DNA from: Sphingomonas kaistensis
GTDB lineage: Bacteria > Pseudomonadota > Alphaproteobacteria > Sphingomonadales > Sphingomonadaceae
NCBI RefSeq assembly: GCF_011927725.1
Contig: NZ_JAATJC010000001.1
Coordinates: forward strand, 2,673,001 to 2,737,000
DNA length: 64,000 nt
Reading direction: 5' to 3'
Shown: positions 43,421 through 51,375 of the stretch, in pieces
How positions within the stretch are numbered: position 1 is the stretch's first letter
Layout of the letters: each line of letters opens with the position of its first letter
Program-made: the position numbers and the translations under genes
The notes under the pieces: generated by a model
Databases searched by the model: none
What the model saw: the letters and a program-made list of their open reading frames with translations, nothing else
What the model was told of the DNA's origin: nothing

Positions 43421-43453
43421 CTCGTGTTAGAAGCAGATTTCGGCCAATAGCCT

Positions 43454-43503
43454 GCGGTTTTGTAAACCGAAGGTCGCGGGTTCGAATCCTGCAACCGGCA
43501 CCA
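43454..43503 (+). repeat. Attachment site, right copy (50-bp tRNA-Thr fragment)
   Basis: Exact copy of the last 50 bases of tRNA-Thr, including the anticodon arm, T arm, acceptor 3' strand and CCA. It lacks the 5' third, so it is not a functional tRNA. It marks the right boundary of the island; the M28 peptidase gene ends 25 bases beyond it. Confidence 0.93.
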
Positions 43504-43528
43504 GTCATCCCGGCGACTGCCGCGGCAT

Positions 43529-45289
43529 CTAGCCCCGCTCGCCGGCACCCTGCGGCACCGGCGTCTGGCCGCGCATGCCGGCGCTGTCCTCGCGTACTTT
43601 CCAGAATTCCGACCCCCGGTTCCAGCGCGGCCAGTCCCGGCCGTTCGCAAGCCGCTCGCCGATCGCGTAATAGAGGTCGGCCTCCTGCAACGCCCCGCGC
43701 AGGTCCCAGGTCGGCGCCCAGGCGTCGCAGGTCTGGTGATAGCATTTGCCGGTGAACTCCTCGAGCCAACGCTCGCCCGCCGGCCGGCCGCCTTCCTGGA
43801 GGTCGTAAGCACCGGCCAGCGCCATGCTCAGCAGCACCGGCACGCCGCGCTTGGCGAGGGTGAAGTGATCGGCGCGATAGAACAGGCCGCGCTCGGGCTT
43901 GCTTTCGGGCGTCACCGTCCGCCCCTGCGCCCGCGCGCCTTCCTCGAGATAGCGCTCCATCTCGCTCTGTCCCTGCCCGATCAGCACCGTATCGCGGGTC
44001 GGTCCGGCCCATTGCAGGGTGTCGAGGGTCAGGTTCGCGACCATCTTCTCATGCGGATAGAGCGGGTTCTGGGCGTAATATTCCGATCCCAGCAGGCCCC
44101 GTTCCTCGGCCGTCCACGCAGCGAAGACGAGGCTTCGTTCGGGCCGCTTGCCGCCGGCGAAGCGGCGCGCGATCTCGATCATCGCCGCCAGCCCGAGGGC
44201 ATCGTCGGCGGCGCCCGGCCGCACCGTCCGACCCTGCGTGTCGGGCGCCCCGAGGCCGTAGGCGTCCCAGTGTCCGCTGTAGCTGACGGTTTCGTCGGGG
44301 AAGCGGCTTCCGGTCAGCTTGCCGATGACGTTCTGGCTCTGGATCCGCTCGAGCTCCACCCCCGCCTTCGCGACGAACCTCGCCTTGAGGTCGATCGGCC
44401 GGAAGGCGGTGCTGCGGGCCTGCCGCTTCAGCGTGGCATAGTCATAGCCGGCGCGCTTCAGCATGGCCTCGGCGGCGGCCTGCTGCATCCAGCCCTGCAG
44501 CAGGACCGGTTGCGTCGCGCCCCTCGGCAGGACGATGTTGAAATTCTCGCCGCCCGCGCTCTGGACGACGTTCCAGCCATATCCTGCGCCTTCGGTTTCG
44601 TGGACGATGATCGCGCCGATCGCGCCGCGCCGCGCCGCTTCCTCGAACTTGTAGGTCCAGCGGCCATAATAGGTCATCGTCTTGCCGCCGAACTTGCCGG
44701 CGACCGGCTCGCCGGAAGCGGCCTCGAAATCGGGGTCGTTGACAAGGAACAGCGCGACCTTGCCCTTGAGGTCGACGCCCTTGAAGTCGTCCCATCCACG
44801 CTCGGGCGCGGAGGTGCCGTAACCGACGAAGACGATCGGCGCGCCGGCGATTTCGGCTGCCTGCGTGTCGCGCACGGTGCTGAGGTAGATGTCGCCCGGA
44901 AAGCTCAGCGGCGTCCGGGTCGAGCCTTGCTGGAGGGCAAGTTGCGGCGATTGCAGCTTGGTCCGGATCATCGGCACGGCCTGCGTCCAGCCGCCGTCCT
45001 GACCGCCGGGTTCGAGCCCCGCCGCCTTGAACTGCTCGATCAGATAGGCGGTGGTCCTGGCTTCTCCCGGCGTTCCCATCGAGCGGCCTTCGAACGCGTC
45101 GGAGGCAAGCACGCGGGTGATCTCCGACATCCGCTCCATGCTGATGCCCGGCGCCTTATCCGCCTCCGCACTGGCAGCTGCCGGCTGGGGTGGAGCAATG
45201 GCGATGCTCGAAGCCGGCTCGACCGACTGGCAGCCGCCAAGCAGCGTCAGGCCAGTCATCACCGCACCCACGCGAACGATCCGCAGCAT
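43529..45289 (-). CDS. M28 family metallopeptidase lipoprotein
   Basis: A 586-residue predicted lipoprotein peptidase. A signal peptide from ATG 45289 (GGAGG upstream) ends in LTLLGGC. It has a PA-type insertion (about residues 150-270) and a zinc aminopeptidase domain with YSGHWDAYGLG, PGAADDALGLAAMIEIAR, WTAEERGLLGSEYY and a final RADHFTLAKRGVPV. The two-zinc ligand pattern (His, Asp, Glu-Glu, Asp, His) is complete. It probably removes N-terminal residues from peptides in the periplasm or at the cell surface. It is the first gene after the island. Confidence 0.9.
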   Translation of the reverse strand: MLRIVRVGAVMTGLTLLGGCQSVEPASSIAIAPPQPAAASAEADKAPGISMERMSEITRVLASDAFEGRSMGTPGEARTTAYLIEQFKAAGLEPGGQDGGWTQAVPMIRTKLQSPQLALQQGSTRTPLSFPGDIYLSTVRDTQAAEIAGAPIVFVGYGTSAPERGWDDFKGVDLKGKVALFLVNDPDFEAASGEPVAGKFGGKTMTYYGRWTYKFEEAARRGAIGAIIVHETEGAGYGWNVVQSAGGENFNIVLPRGATQPVLLQGWMQQAAAEAMLKRAGYDYATLKRQARSTAFRPIDLKARFVAKAGVELERIQSQNVIGKLTGSRFPDETVSYSGHWDAYGLGAPDTQGRTVRPGAADDALGLAAMIEIARRFAGGKRPERSLVFAAWTAEERGLLGSEYYAQNPLYPHEKMVANLTLDTLQWAGPTRDTVLIGQGQSEMERYLEEGARAQGRTVTPESKPERGLFYRADHFTLAKRGVPVLLSMALAGAYDLQEGGRPAGERWLEEFTGKCYHQTCDAWAPTWDLRGALQEADLYYAIGERLANGRDWPRWNRGSEFWKVREDSAGMRGQTPVPQGAGERG

Positions 45290-45399
45290 CAAAACCTCCA
45301 GCACCCGTTTACGAGGGGCCTTCTGGGGGTTTGTTCGTCGCGGGGCTAGGGGGAGATCGGATCACCGCCGGGGCGATCCGATCCTCGCTTATTGCGGGC

Positions 45400-45711
45400 T
45401 CAGGCCGCGCGGGCCAGTTCGACCTGCTCGTTGGCCGCCGCCGCTTCATTCGCTTCGCCGGCCGGCTCGGCGACCTGCTGCACGCGATCCGGGAAGAAAG
45501 TGCGGCTGACGAACACCATCGCGCCCAGCGCGAGGTAGATGCCGACCATCGCCAGCGGCGCGAAGATGATCCCCGCGCCAAGCGGGATGCGCAGGAAATT
45601 AGGGTTGAAGCCGAGATCGTGGCCAAGCGCCTCGCACACACCAAGAATGGTGTCGTTGCGCAGGGCAACATTGTTGGTGAAATAATCGCGGCTCGGAATC
45701 AGGCTCATCAT
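45400..45711 (-). CDS. PspC-domain-like membrane protein
   Basis: A 103-residue protein with a PspC-like core: NDTILGVCEALGHDLGFNPN followed by a membrane helix (IPLGAGIIFAPLAMVGIYLA) and a short second hydrophobic stretch. It has an acidic, Ala-rich tail. PspC proteins act in the envelope stress (phage shock) response. ATG 45711 has GGAGAGAC upstream. A hairpin (CGGATC...GATCCG, 45361-45383) after its stop may end its transcript. It stands apart from the second PspC at 49682. Confidence 0.75.
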   Translation of the reverse strand: MMSLIPSRDYFTNNVALRNDTILGVCEALGHDLGFNPNFLRIPLGAGIIFAPLAMVGIYLALGAMVFVSRTFFPDRVQQVAEPAGEANEAAAANEQVELARAA

Positions 45712-45950
45712 GTCTCTCCAAGGCGGTCGGCGAAGCGACGCTCGACATCAGGGATGCACACACCGTGCCACCCGAGGCTTTTGCTTGCTTTTCCGATGGT
45801 TGGCTGCGCTGTGCAGCCTCGCCGTTCGTTCGTTCTTCTCTTAGATTGGGATAATGCACCAAATTGTGAAGGTGCGATCGCCCAAAGGCGGTATCGGCCG
45901 GACCGGCGACACGCTCATTCTACCGACGGGCTGCAGGCGAGGATCAACGG

Positions 45951-47153
45951 CTAGACGCTGGCCCCATGGCTGTCGGCCAGCCGGATGTGCGGCGCGGTCG
46001 GCTCCAGCGGATATTTGTTGCCCGCCGCGCAATTGAACAGCAGCACCCGCTCGTCGCGCCCGACCAGCCCGCGCTCCAGCGCGGCGCGCCATCCGGCAAG
46101 CACCGCGGCGCCTTCGGGGCAGAGAAGCATCCCGTCGTCCCGCGCCGCTGCCGCAAGCTCGGCGGCGATCTGCGCTTCCTCGACCGCGATCGCGAACCCG
46201 CCGCTTTCTCGCACCGCGCGCAGAATCAGGAAGTCCCCGACCGCCTTGGGCACCCGGATCCCGGTGGCGATGGTCGCCGGCTGCTCCCACCGTTCGGCGA
46301 ATTCGTCACCCTGCTCCCACGCCCGCACCATCGGTGCGCAACCGGTCGCCTGCACCGCCACCATCCGCGGCCGCTCGGGGCCGATGAGTCCCGCGGCTTC
46401 CATTTCGGCGAAAGCCTTCCACATCCCGATCAGGCCGGTGCCGCCGCCGGTGGGATAGAAGATGACGTCCGGAAGCTGCCAGCCATATTGCTCGGCAAGC
46501 TCCAGCCCCATCACCTTCTTGCCCTCGGCGCGATACGGCTCCTTGAGGGTCGAGACGTCGAACCAGCGCCCCGCCGCGGCACCTTCGCCGACCAGCCGAC
46601 CGCACTCGTCGATCTGGCCGTCGGCGACCAGCACGCGCGCGCCATAGGCCTCGGCTTCGGCGATGTTGATCGGCGGGGTTTCCTCCGGACAGATCACCGT
46701 CGCCTCGATCCCCGCCGCCGCGGCATAGGCCGCCAGCGCCGCGCCGGCATTACCGTTGGTCGGAAGCGCCATCGCCTGCGTCCCGAAGTGCCTGGCCATG
46801 CTGACCGCCATCGCAAGCCCGCGCGCCTTGAACGATCCGGTCGGCAGCCGTCCCTCGTCCTTGACCATCAGCGACCGCACGCCGGCCTTGCTCGACAGAC
46901 GGGTGAGAGGGAGCAGCGGCGTCTCGATCTCGCCCAGGCTGACCGGCTCGGCGCCCGCGGGCAGCGGCAGCAGCTCGCGCCACTTCCACATCCCCGGCGC
47001 ACGCGCCGCCAGCGTCTCGCGGCTCAGCGCCTGGCCGACCCGCTCGAGGTCGTAGCGCACCAGCAATGGGCGTCCCGCGCGGCTGAGATTGTGGATTTCG
47101 CCGGCGGCATAATTTTCGCCGGTCAGCGAGCATTCGAGGTGGGTGACGAACAT
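45951..47153 (-). CDS. thrC: Threonine synthase
   Basis: A 400-residue fold-type II PLP enzyme converting O-phosphohomoserine to threonine. The N-terminus CSLTGENYAAGEIHNLSRAG and LLPLPAGAEPVSLGEIETPLLPL (read in pieces) fit threonine synthases. The PLP lysine is in GRLPTGSFKARGLAMAV, and the phosphate-binding GGGTGLIGMW loop follows. The ending LLFNCAAGNKYP matches the family. It is not next to hom or thrB here. It starts at ATG 47153, divergent from the TonB-dependent receptor, with a 130-base shared promoter region. Confidence 0.85.
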   Translation of the reverse strand: MFVTHLECSLTGENYAAGEIHNLSRAGRPLLVRYDLERVGQALSRETLAARAPGMWKWRELLPLPAGAEPVSLGEIETPLLPLTRLSSKAGVRSLMVKDEGRLPTGSFKARGLAMAVSMARHFGTQAMALPTNGNAGAALAAYAAAAGIEATVICPEETPPINIAEAEAYGARVLVADGQIDECGRLVGEGAAAGRWFDVSTLKEPYRAEGKKVMGLELAEQYGWQLPDVIFYPTGGGTGLIGMWKAFAEMEAAGLIGPERPRMVAVQATGCAPMVRAWEQGDEFAERWEQPATIATGIRVPKAVGDFLILRAVRESGGFAIAVEEAQIAAELAAAARDDGMLLCPEGAAVLAGWRAALERGLVGRDERVLLFNCAAGNKYPLEPTAPHIRLADSHGASV

Positions 47154-47283
47154 CGCCGGGGCCTAGCCCAACCCGCTCGACAAGACGACCCCGTCCAGCG
47201 ACCAACGGCCATGCTCCTCTTGCGATGTTGTATCATTCACTCTAACTGGGCCGCAGATTTTCCCAGCCGGATTAACCTTGCCC

Positions 47284-49365
47284 ATGTTCGAATTGCCGTT
47301 GGCCGTCCTCCTTGCCGCCACCACCTCCCCGACGGTCCTGATGTCGGCCGAAACCGCCGCCCAGCCTGCGCCGCGCAACAGTGACCATGACGCCCAGCAG
47401 AACCAGGACATCGTCGTCACCGGTATCCGCCGCAACCGGGAGGACGTGCTTGGCGGGATCAGCGTGGTGTCGGGCGAGGAGCTTCAGCGCGACCTCCGTT
47501 CGACCATCGGCGAAACCCTGATCCGCCAGCCGGGCGTGTCGGCGACCAGCTTCGGCCCCAATGCCTCGCGCCCGATCCTGCGCGGCCTCGGCGGTGAGCG
47601 CGTGCGCGTGCTGACCGACGGCATCGGCAGCCTCGACGTGTCGACCTCTAGCGTCGATCACGCGGTGGCGATCAACCCGCTGACCGCCGATCGGATCGAG
47701 GTCTTGCGCGGTCCTGCGGCACTGCTGTTCGGAAGTTCGGCGATCGGCGGTGTGGTCAATGTCATCGACAGCCGCATTCCGCGCTCCATGCCGGAGAGCC
47801 CGCTACATATCGACGCGCTCGGCACCCTCGGCAGCGCCGCCGACGAGCGCTCGGCCAATGCCCGCATCGACGTTCCGGTCGGCCAGAATATCGTGCTTCA
47901 TGCCGACGGCAGCCTGTTCAGGAGCAACGACGTCCGCACCGGCGGCTACATCCTTTCGCCGGCGCTCCGGGCCGAGGCAGCGGCAAATCCGGATGCCGAG
48001 ATCCGCGATCTCGCCACCCTCAAGGGCGACCTCCCCAATTCCGCCGCTAGGTCGTCGGAGGTCGCAGGCGGCATCGCCTACATCGACGGCGGCTTCAACG
48101 TCGGCGCGTCGATTGCGCGCTTTGACAATCTCTACGGCGCCCCGGTCCGCTATTCGCTCGATCCCGATGCGGAGGCGGAGGAGGTTCGCCTCGACCAGAA
48201 GCAGACCCGCTACGACGTCCGTGCCGAAATCCCCGTCGGCGGCTTCCTCGACCAAATCAAGGTTCGCGGCGGAGCGGTCCGCTATCGCCACGACGAGCTC
48301 GAGGACACGGGCGAGATCGGCACCACCTTCCGCAGCCGCGGCGAGGAAGGCCGGATCGAGGCCGTGCAGCGTACCGTGAACGGCTGGGGCGGCGGCTTCG
48401 GTGTCCAGTATCTCGACCGCCGCGTGAACGTGGTTGGCGAGGAGAAGTATCTGCCTGCCAATCAGCAGAAGCAGCTCGGCCTCTTCACGCTGCAGAATTA
48501 CGAAACCGGCCCGGTTCGCCTCGAAGTCGGCGCCAGGGTCGAGCGCAGCCGTCTGACCGCCGAGGCCGATTCCGACCTCGGCAACCCGGCGCTGAAGCGC
48601 ACCTTCACCAGCCTCGCCGGCTCGGTCGGCGGCAGCGTCGCGGTGGCCCCCGCCATTCGCGCCGGCCTCAATCTCTCCTATTCGGAGCGTGCGCCGTCGA
48701 CCGACGAACTGTTCGCCAACGGCCCGCATGCCGGCACCCAGGCCTTCGAAATCGGCAACCCCGGCTTCGGCAAGGAACGCAGCCTGTCGCTGGAAGCCAG
48801 CCTGCGCCGCTCTTCGGGCCCGCTGACATTCGGCGCGAACATCTATCACACCCGCTTCACCGACTTCATCTACCTCCAGCCGACCGACCAGGTCGAAGAC
48901 GACCTCCCGGTCTACTTCTACCGCCAGAGCGATGCGCGCTTCACCGGGTTCGAACTGGAAGGCCGCGCCCGGCTCGGCACGTTTGGCGGCGTGGAGCTCG
49001 CGGCCGATGCGCAGGCCGATTATGTCCGGGCGACCGTGAAGGGCTTCGGGCCCGCCCCGCAAATCCCTCCGCTGCGCCTGCTCGGCGGGTTCGAGGGCAA
49101 GGCCGGCGCGATCGATGGCCGCCTCGAAGTCGAGCACAGCTTCGCCCAGAACCGCAACGCGCCGGTCGAAACCGAAACCAAAGGCTTCACCCTGCTTAAC
49201 GCTTCGGTGAATTGGCGCCCACTGCGGGAACGTCCGCAGCTGACGCTTGGGCTGCAGGCCAACAACCTGTTCGATGTCGAGGCGCGGCGCCACACCAGCC
49301 TGCTCAAGGACTACGCCCCGATCGCCGGCCGCGACCTCCGGCTCTCCGCGCGACTGGCATTCTAG
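47284..49365 (+). CDS. TonB-dependent outer-membrane receptor (ZnuD-like)
   Basis: A 693-residue outer-membrane transporter. The signal peptide (FELPLAVLLAATTSP) is followed by a plug domain with a TonB box-like DIVVTGIRRNRED, IGETLIRQPGVSATSF, GLGGERVRVLTDGIGSLD and DRIEVLRGPAALLFGSSAIGG. A 22-strand barrel ends with aromatic LAF. The plug sequence resembles zinc receptors such as ZnuD. An imperfect palindrome, ATGTTGTATCAT, at 47225-47236 in the shared promoter region could be a Zur- or Fur-type site, which is inference only. A strong terminator follows at 49379. Confidence 0.88.
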   Translation: MFELPLAVLLAATTSPTVLMSAETAAQPAPRNSDHDAQQNQDIVVTGIRRNREDVLGGISVVSGEELQRDLRSTIGETLIRQPGVSATSFGPNASRPILRGLGGERVRVLTDGIGSLDVSTSSVDHAVAINPLTADRIEVLRGPAALLFGSSAIGGVVNVIDSRIPRSMPESPLHIDALGTLGSAADERSANARIDVPVGQNIVLHADGSLFRSNDVRTGGYILSPALRAEAAANPDAEIRDLATLKGDLPNSAARSSEVAGGIAYIDGGFNVGASIARFDNLYGAPVRYSLDPDAEAEEVRLDQKQTRYDVRAEIPVGGFLDQIKVRGGAVRYRHDELEDTGEIGTTFRSRGEEGRIEAVQRTVNGWGGGFGVQYLDRRVNVVGEEKYLPANQQKQLGLFTLQNYETGPVRLEVGARVERSRLTAEADSDLGNPALKRTFTSLAGSVGGSVAVAPAIRAGLNLSYSERAPSTDELFANGPHAGTQAFEIGNPGFGKERSLSLEASLRRSSGPLTFGANIYHTRFTDFIYLQPTDQVEDDLPVYFYRQSDARFTGFELEGRARLGTFGGVELAADAQADYVRATVKGFGPAPQIPPLRLLGGFEGKAGAIDGRLEVEHSFAQNRNAPVETETKGFTLLNASVNWRPLRERPQLTLGLQANNLFDVEARRHTSLLKDYAPIAGRDLRLSARLAF

Positions 49366-49378
49366 ACGGCACGAAAAA

Positions 49379-49413
49379 GGGGCTCGGCATCGCGGTGATG
49401 CCGAGCCCCTTTT
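49379..49413. terminator. Bidirectional terminator
   Basis: A 13-bp perfect stem GGGGCTCGGCATC/GATGCCGAGCCCC with a five-base loop, flanked by AAAAA on the left and TTTT on the right. It can end both the receptor gene and the convergent small membrane-protein operon. Confidence 0.9.
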
Positions 49414-49430
49414 CCGTCGCCACGGTCGCC

Positions 49431-49685
49431 TTACAGGTCGATCCCGCTGGCAATGGCTTCGAGCTTGCGGATGCGGGCCTTGAGGTCTGCCAGCTCGATC
49501 CGGTCGGTGCCTGAGGCTCCGGCGGGGGCGACCGGTTCGTCGGCCTGGGGTCGGCCAGTCGCCAGTTCCAGCTTGCGGACCTCGAGCCAGCCGGACCAGG
49601 CGCGGGAGGCGAACATTCCGGCGACCAGCAGTCCGGCTAGGACCAGCGCTCCGGTCAGTGCGATCAGGGACAGGTCGGTCATCAT
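49431..49685 (-). CDS. Small membrane protein in a pspC operon
   Basis: An 84-residue protein with one N-terminal membrane helix (LIALTGALVLAGLLVAGMFA) and a charged helical tail ending in DLKARIRKLEAIAS, a probable coiled coil. Size and layout resemble PspB, a partner of PspC in the phage-shock response, but sequence identity is not evident. Its start overlaps the pspC stop by four bases. Confidence 0.65.
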   Translation of the reverse strand: MMTDLSLIALTGALVLAGLLVAGMFASRAWSGWLEVRKLELATGRPQADEPVAPAGASGTDRIELADLKARIRKLEAIASGIDL

Positions 49686-50068
49686 GCCTTCTCCGAGCGA
49701 AGCGCCTCGATCTCACGGGCAAGCGCATCGCTTTCGCTGTTGTTGATGTGATGGTCGATCGCCATCATCCGGCGGTCGGTGGTGTCGAGCTTCTCGCGCA
49801 GGTCCTTGACGCTGGCGCGCGGCGCCTCGCCCATCCGCTCATACTCGCTGCGCCGACCCTTGAGCTTGCTCATCGCGGCCGCTCCGACCAGCCCGCAGAC
49901 GAAATAGGCCAGCAGCGCCTGCCAGAAGGTGACAAAGGTCAGCAGCGGCACCGCGACAAAGGCGACGCGGACAAAGGTCGGGTCGATGTTCAGCGAGCGG
50001 CCGATGCCGGCGCAGACGCCGATGAGCTTGCGGTCGCGGCGATCGAGGCTGAAGGCGGGGCGATTCAT
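49682..50068 (-). CDS. pspC: Envelope stress response membrane protein PspC
   Basis: A 128-residue inner-membrane protein from ATG 50068. It has the PspC core DRKLIGVCAGIGRSLNIDP, then TFVRVAFVAVPLLTFVTFWQ with the membrane helices, and a C-terminal coiled coil (KDLREKLDTTDRRMMAIDHH). It is an inner-membrane partner of the phage-shock system. It overlaps the next gene by four bases. No pspA or pspF is visible nearby. Confidence 0.85.
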   Translation of the reverse strand: MNRPAFSLDRRDRKLIGVCAGIGRSLNIDPTFVRVAFVAVPLLTFVTFWQALLAYFVCGLVGAAAMSKLKGRRSEYERMGEAPRASVKDLREKLDTTDRRMMAIDHHINNSESDALAREIEALRSEKA

Positions 50069-50110
50069 GGTCGTGGTCCTCACGGGAGGGAAAGCGGAAC
50101 GATCAGGCTT

Positions 50111-50275
50111 CTAGCGCTTGATCAGGTTGAACAGGCTTTGCAGCGTTCCGGCGAGCCAGATGTCGACGGTGTCGAGCACCTGGCCGACCGGTCCGAGTTC
50201 GGCCTGGGCGGCAGTGCCGATCGGTCCGAGATATTCGAACCGGGCACCGGCCTTGGTGACGACCGGCTCAAGCAT
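50111..50275 (-). CDS. Small hypothetical protein, 54 residues
   Basis: A short open frame starting at ATG 50275 (MLEPVVTKAGARFEYLGPIG) and ending at TAG 50111-50113. It overlaps the 3' end of the short secreted peptide gene by 8 bases. The sequence is structured-looking (GPVGQVLDTVDIWLAGTLQS) with an amphipathic C-terminal helix. It may be a coupled small gene or the downstream half of a frameshifted protein. Confidence 0.45.
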   Translation of the reverse strand: MLEPVVTKAGARFEYLGPIGTAAQAELGPVGQVLDTVDIWLAGTLQSLFNLIKR

Positions 50276-50396
50276 AGAAGGCGATCTTCACCGGGGCGGC
50301 GACAGCGACGCTCGCCGGGGCGATGGCGGATCCGACGGCAAGGCCACTGACCAGCAGGGCGGCGACGGCGGAGAAGAGAGTGGTCTTGATGTTCAT
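50268..50396 (-). CDS. Short secreted peptide, 42 residues
   Basis: From ATG 50396 (GGAGCC close upstream) it encodes MNIKTTLFSAVAALLVSGLA and continues with a probable cleavage site (SVAVAAP), leaving a short mature peptide KIAFYA. The signal peptide alone accounts for most of the length. It could be a truncated exported protein whose mature part is the following overlapping frame, reached by frameshift. It lies upstream of the 50111 gene and is divergent from the 50639 gene. Confidence 0.45.
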   Translation of the reverse strand: MNIKTTLFSAVAALLVSGLAVGSAIAPASVAVAAPVKIAFYA

Positions 50397-50638
50397 GATC
50401 TGGCTCCTTGGATCTGGTTGGCCGGTCCGAAACCGGTCATGCCATTCATGTTGCAGCAAGTGTGCCAAACCCTGTTTTCCGCCATTGCTTGTGCACTGGG
50501 GATGATTTTCGCAGGGCTGGTGGTGACTTTTCCCACGCCGGTTGGTGCGCCGTCCCAACTGCTGCCGCTGGAACCCGCCGACCCTTCGCGCGTCTCTCGA
50601 AACAACTGAGATCATTACACACAGGAAAGGGTTACATC

Positions 50639-50890
50639 ATGCTGGGCAAGATCGCCGGCGCCTTCATCGGCAACCGCATTGCAGGCCGTCACGACGGAGT
50701 GAAGGGCGCTGTCCTCGGCGCCGCTGCAGCCCGCATCGCTTCACGCGGCCTCGGCCCGCTCGGGACCGCGCTCGCCGTTGGCTATGGCGCCAAGAAGCTC
50801 ATCGACTGGAATCGTCAGCGCAAGACCAACCCGAGCTATCCGGCGAGCGCCACGCCGTCGCAGCGCGCGGCCCGTACCAACAGCCTCTGA
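50639..50890 (+). CDS. Small glycine/alanine-rich hypothetical protein
   Basis: An 83-residue protein from ATG 50639 (AGGAAAGG upstream). The sequence MLGKIAGAFIGNRIAGRHDG continues with an Ala/Gly-rich amphipathic region (VKGAVLGAAAARIASRGLGP) and a basic tail. It resembles small sphingomonad proteins with glycine-zipper-like repeats, possibly membrane-associated. The function is unknown. A strong terminator follows 18 bases after the stop. Confidence 0.65.
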   Translation: MLGKIAGAFIGNRIAGRHDGVKGAVLGAAAARIASRGLGPLGTALAVGYGAKKLIDWNRQRKTNPSYPASATPSQRAARTNSL

Positions 50891-50907
50891 GCTGATCGCA
50901 CCAATGA

Positions 50908-50945
50908 AAAAGCGCCGCCTGGCTTTGTGCCGGGCGGCGCTTTTT
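50908..50945 (+). terminator. Rho-independent terminator
   Basis: AGCGCCGCC (50911-50919) and GGCGGCGCT (50933-50941) form a stem that extends inward with CCTGGC/GCCGGG, followed by TTTTT. It ends the 50639 gene, and the flanking AAAAA may also terminate the opposite strand. Confidence 0.88.
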
Positions 50946-50985
50946 CTGTGCAGGAAAGGAAGGCGGGAGGTCCCCCGATGACAAC

Positions 50986-51279
50986 TTACTTGTCGTCAGC
51001 GCCCTCGTCCGACGCTTCGGAATCGCCCTCGGCGGCGCGCTCGTAATAAGGCTCGACCGTGCCCTTGAGCTTGATCGTCATCGGCTGGCCGAACCGGTCG
51101 CGGCTCTTGCCGGCGGCGACCTTGATCCAGCCCTCCGACACCGAATATTCCTCGACGTTGGTCTTCTCGACATTGTTGAAGCGGATGCCGACTCCGCGGC
51201 GCAGTAGCTCTTCCTTGAAGTAAGGGCTGCGCGGATCGAGGCTGAGGCGGTCGGGCGGGGTGTCGGTGATCTCGGACAT
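50986..51279 (-). CDS. DUF3297 family protein
   Basis: A 97-residue protein, SEITDTPPDRLSLDPRSPYF, with the DUF3297 pattern GVGIRFNNVEKTNVEEYSVS, then EGWIKVAAGKSRDRFGQPM and IKLKGTVEPYYE. This small family is widespread in Proteobacteria; its role is unsettled. The C-terminal tail is acidic (Glu/Asp/Ser). It stands alone and is convergent with the 50639 gene. Confidence 0.85.
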   Translation of the reverse strand: MSEITDTPPDRLSLDPRSPYFKEELLRRGVGIRFNNVEKTNVEEYSVSEGWIKVAAGKSRDRFGQPMTIKLKGTVEPYYERAAEGDSEASDEGADDK

Positions 51280-51375
51280 GGAACTGCCCTGCCCTTGGCC
51301 CAGCCCTCAAGTCAACCGCCATGCCGCAGTGCAGGATTGCCACGCGGCCACCCTCCGTCCTAAGCGCTGCGGCCG

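Noticed and set aside
47803..49728. 641-codon minus-strand frame across the TonB receptor
   Set aside because: It is antisense to a clear outer-membrane receptor and has low-complexity Ala/Glu/Arg composition.
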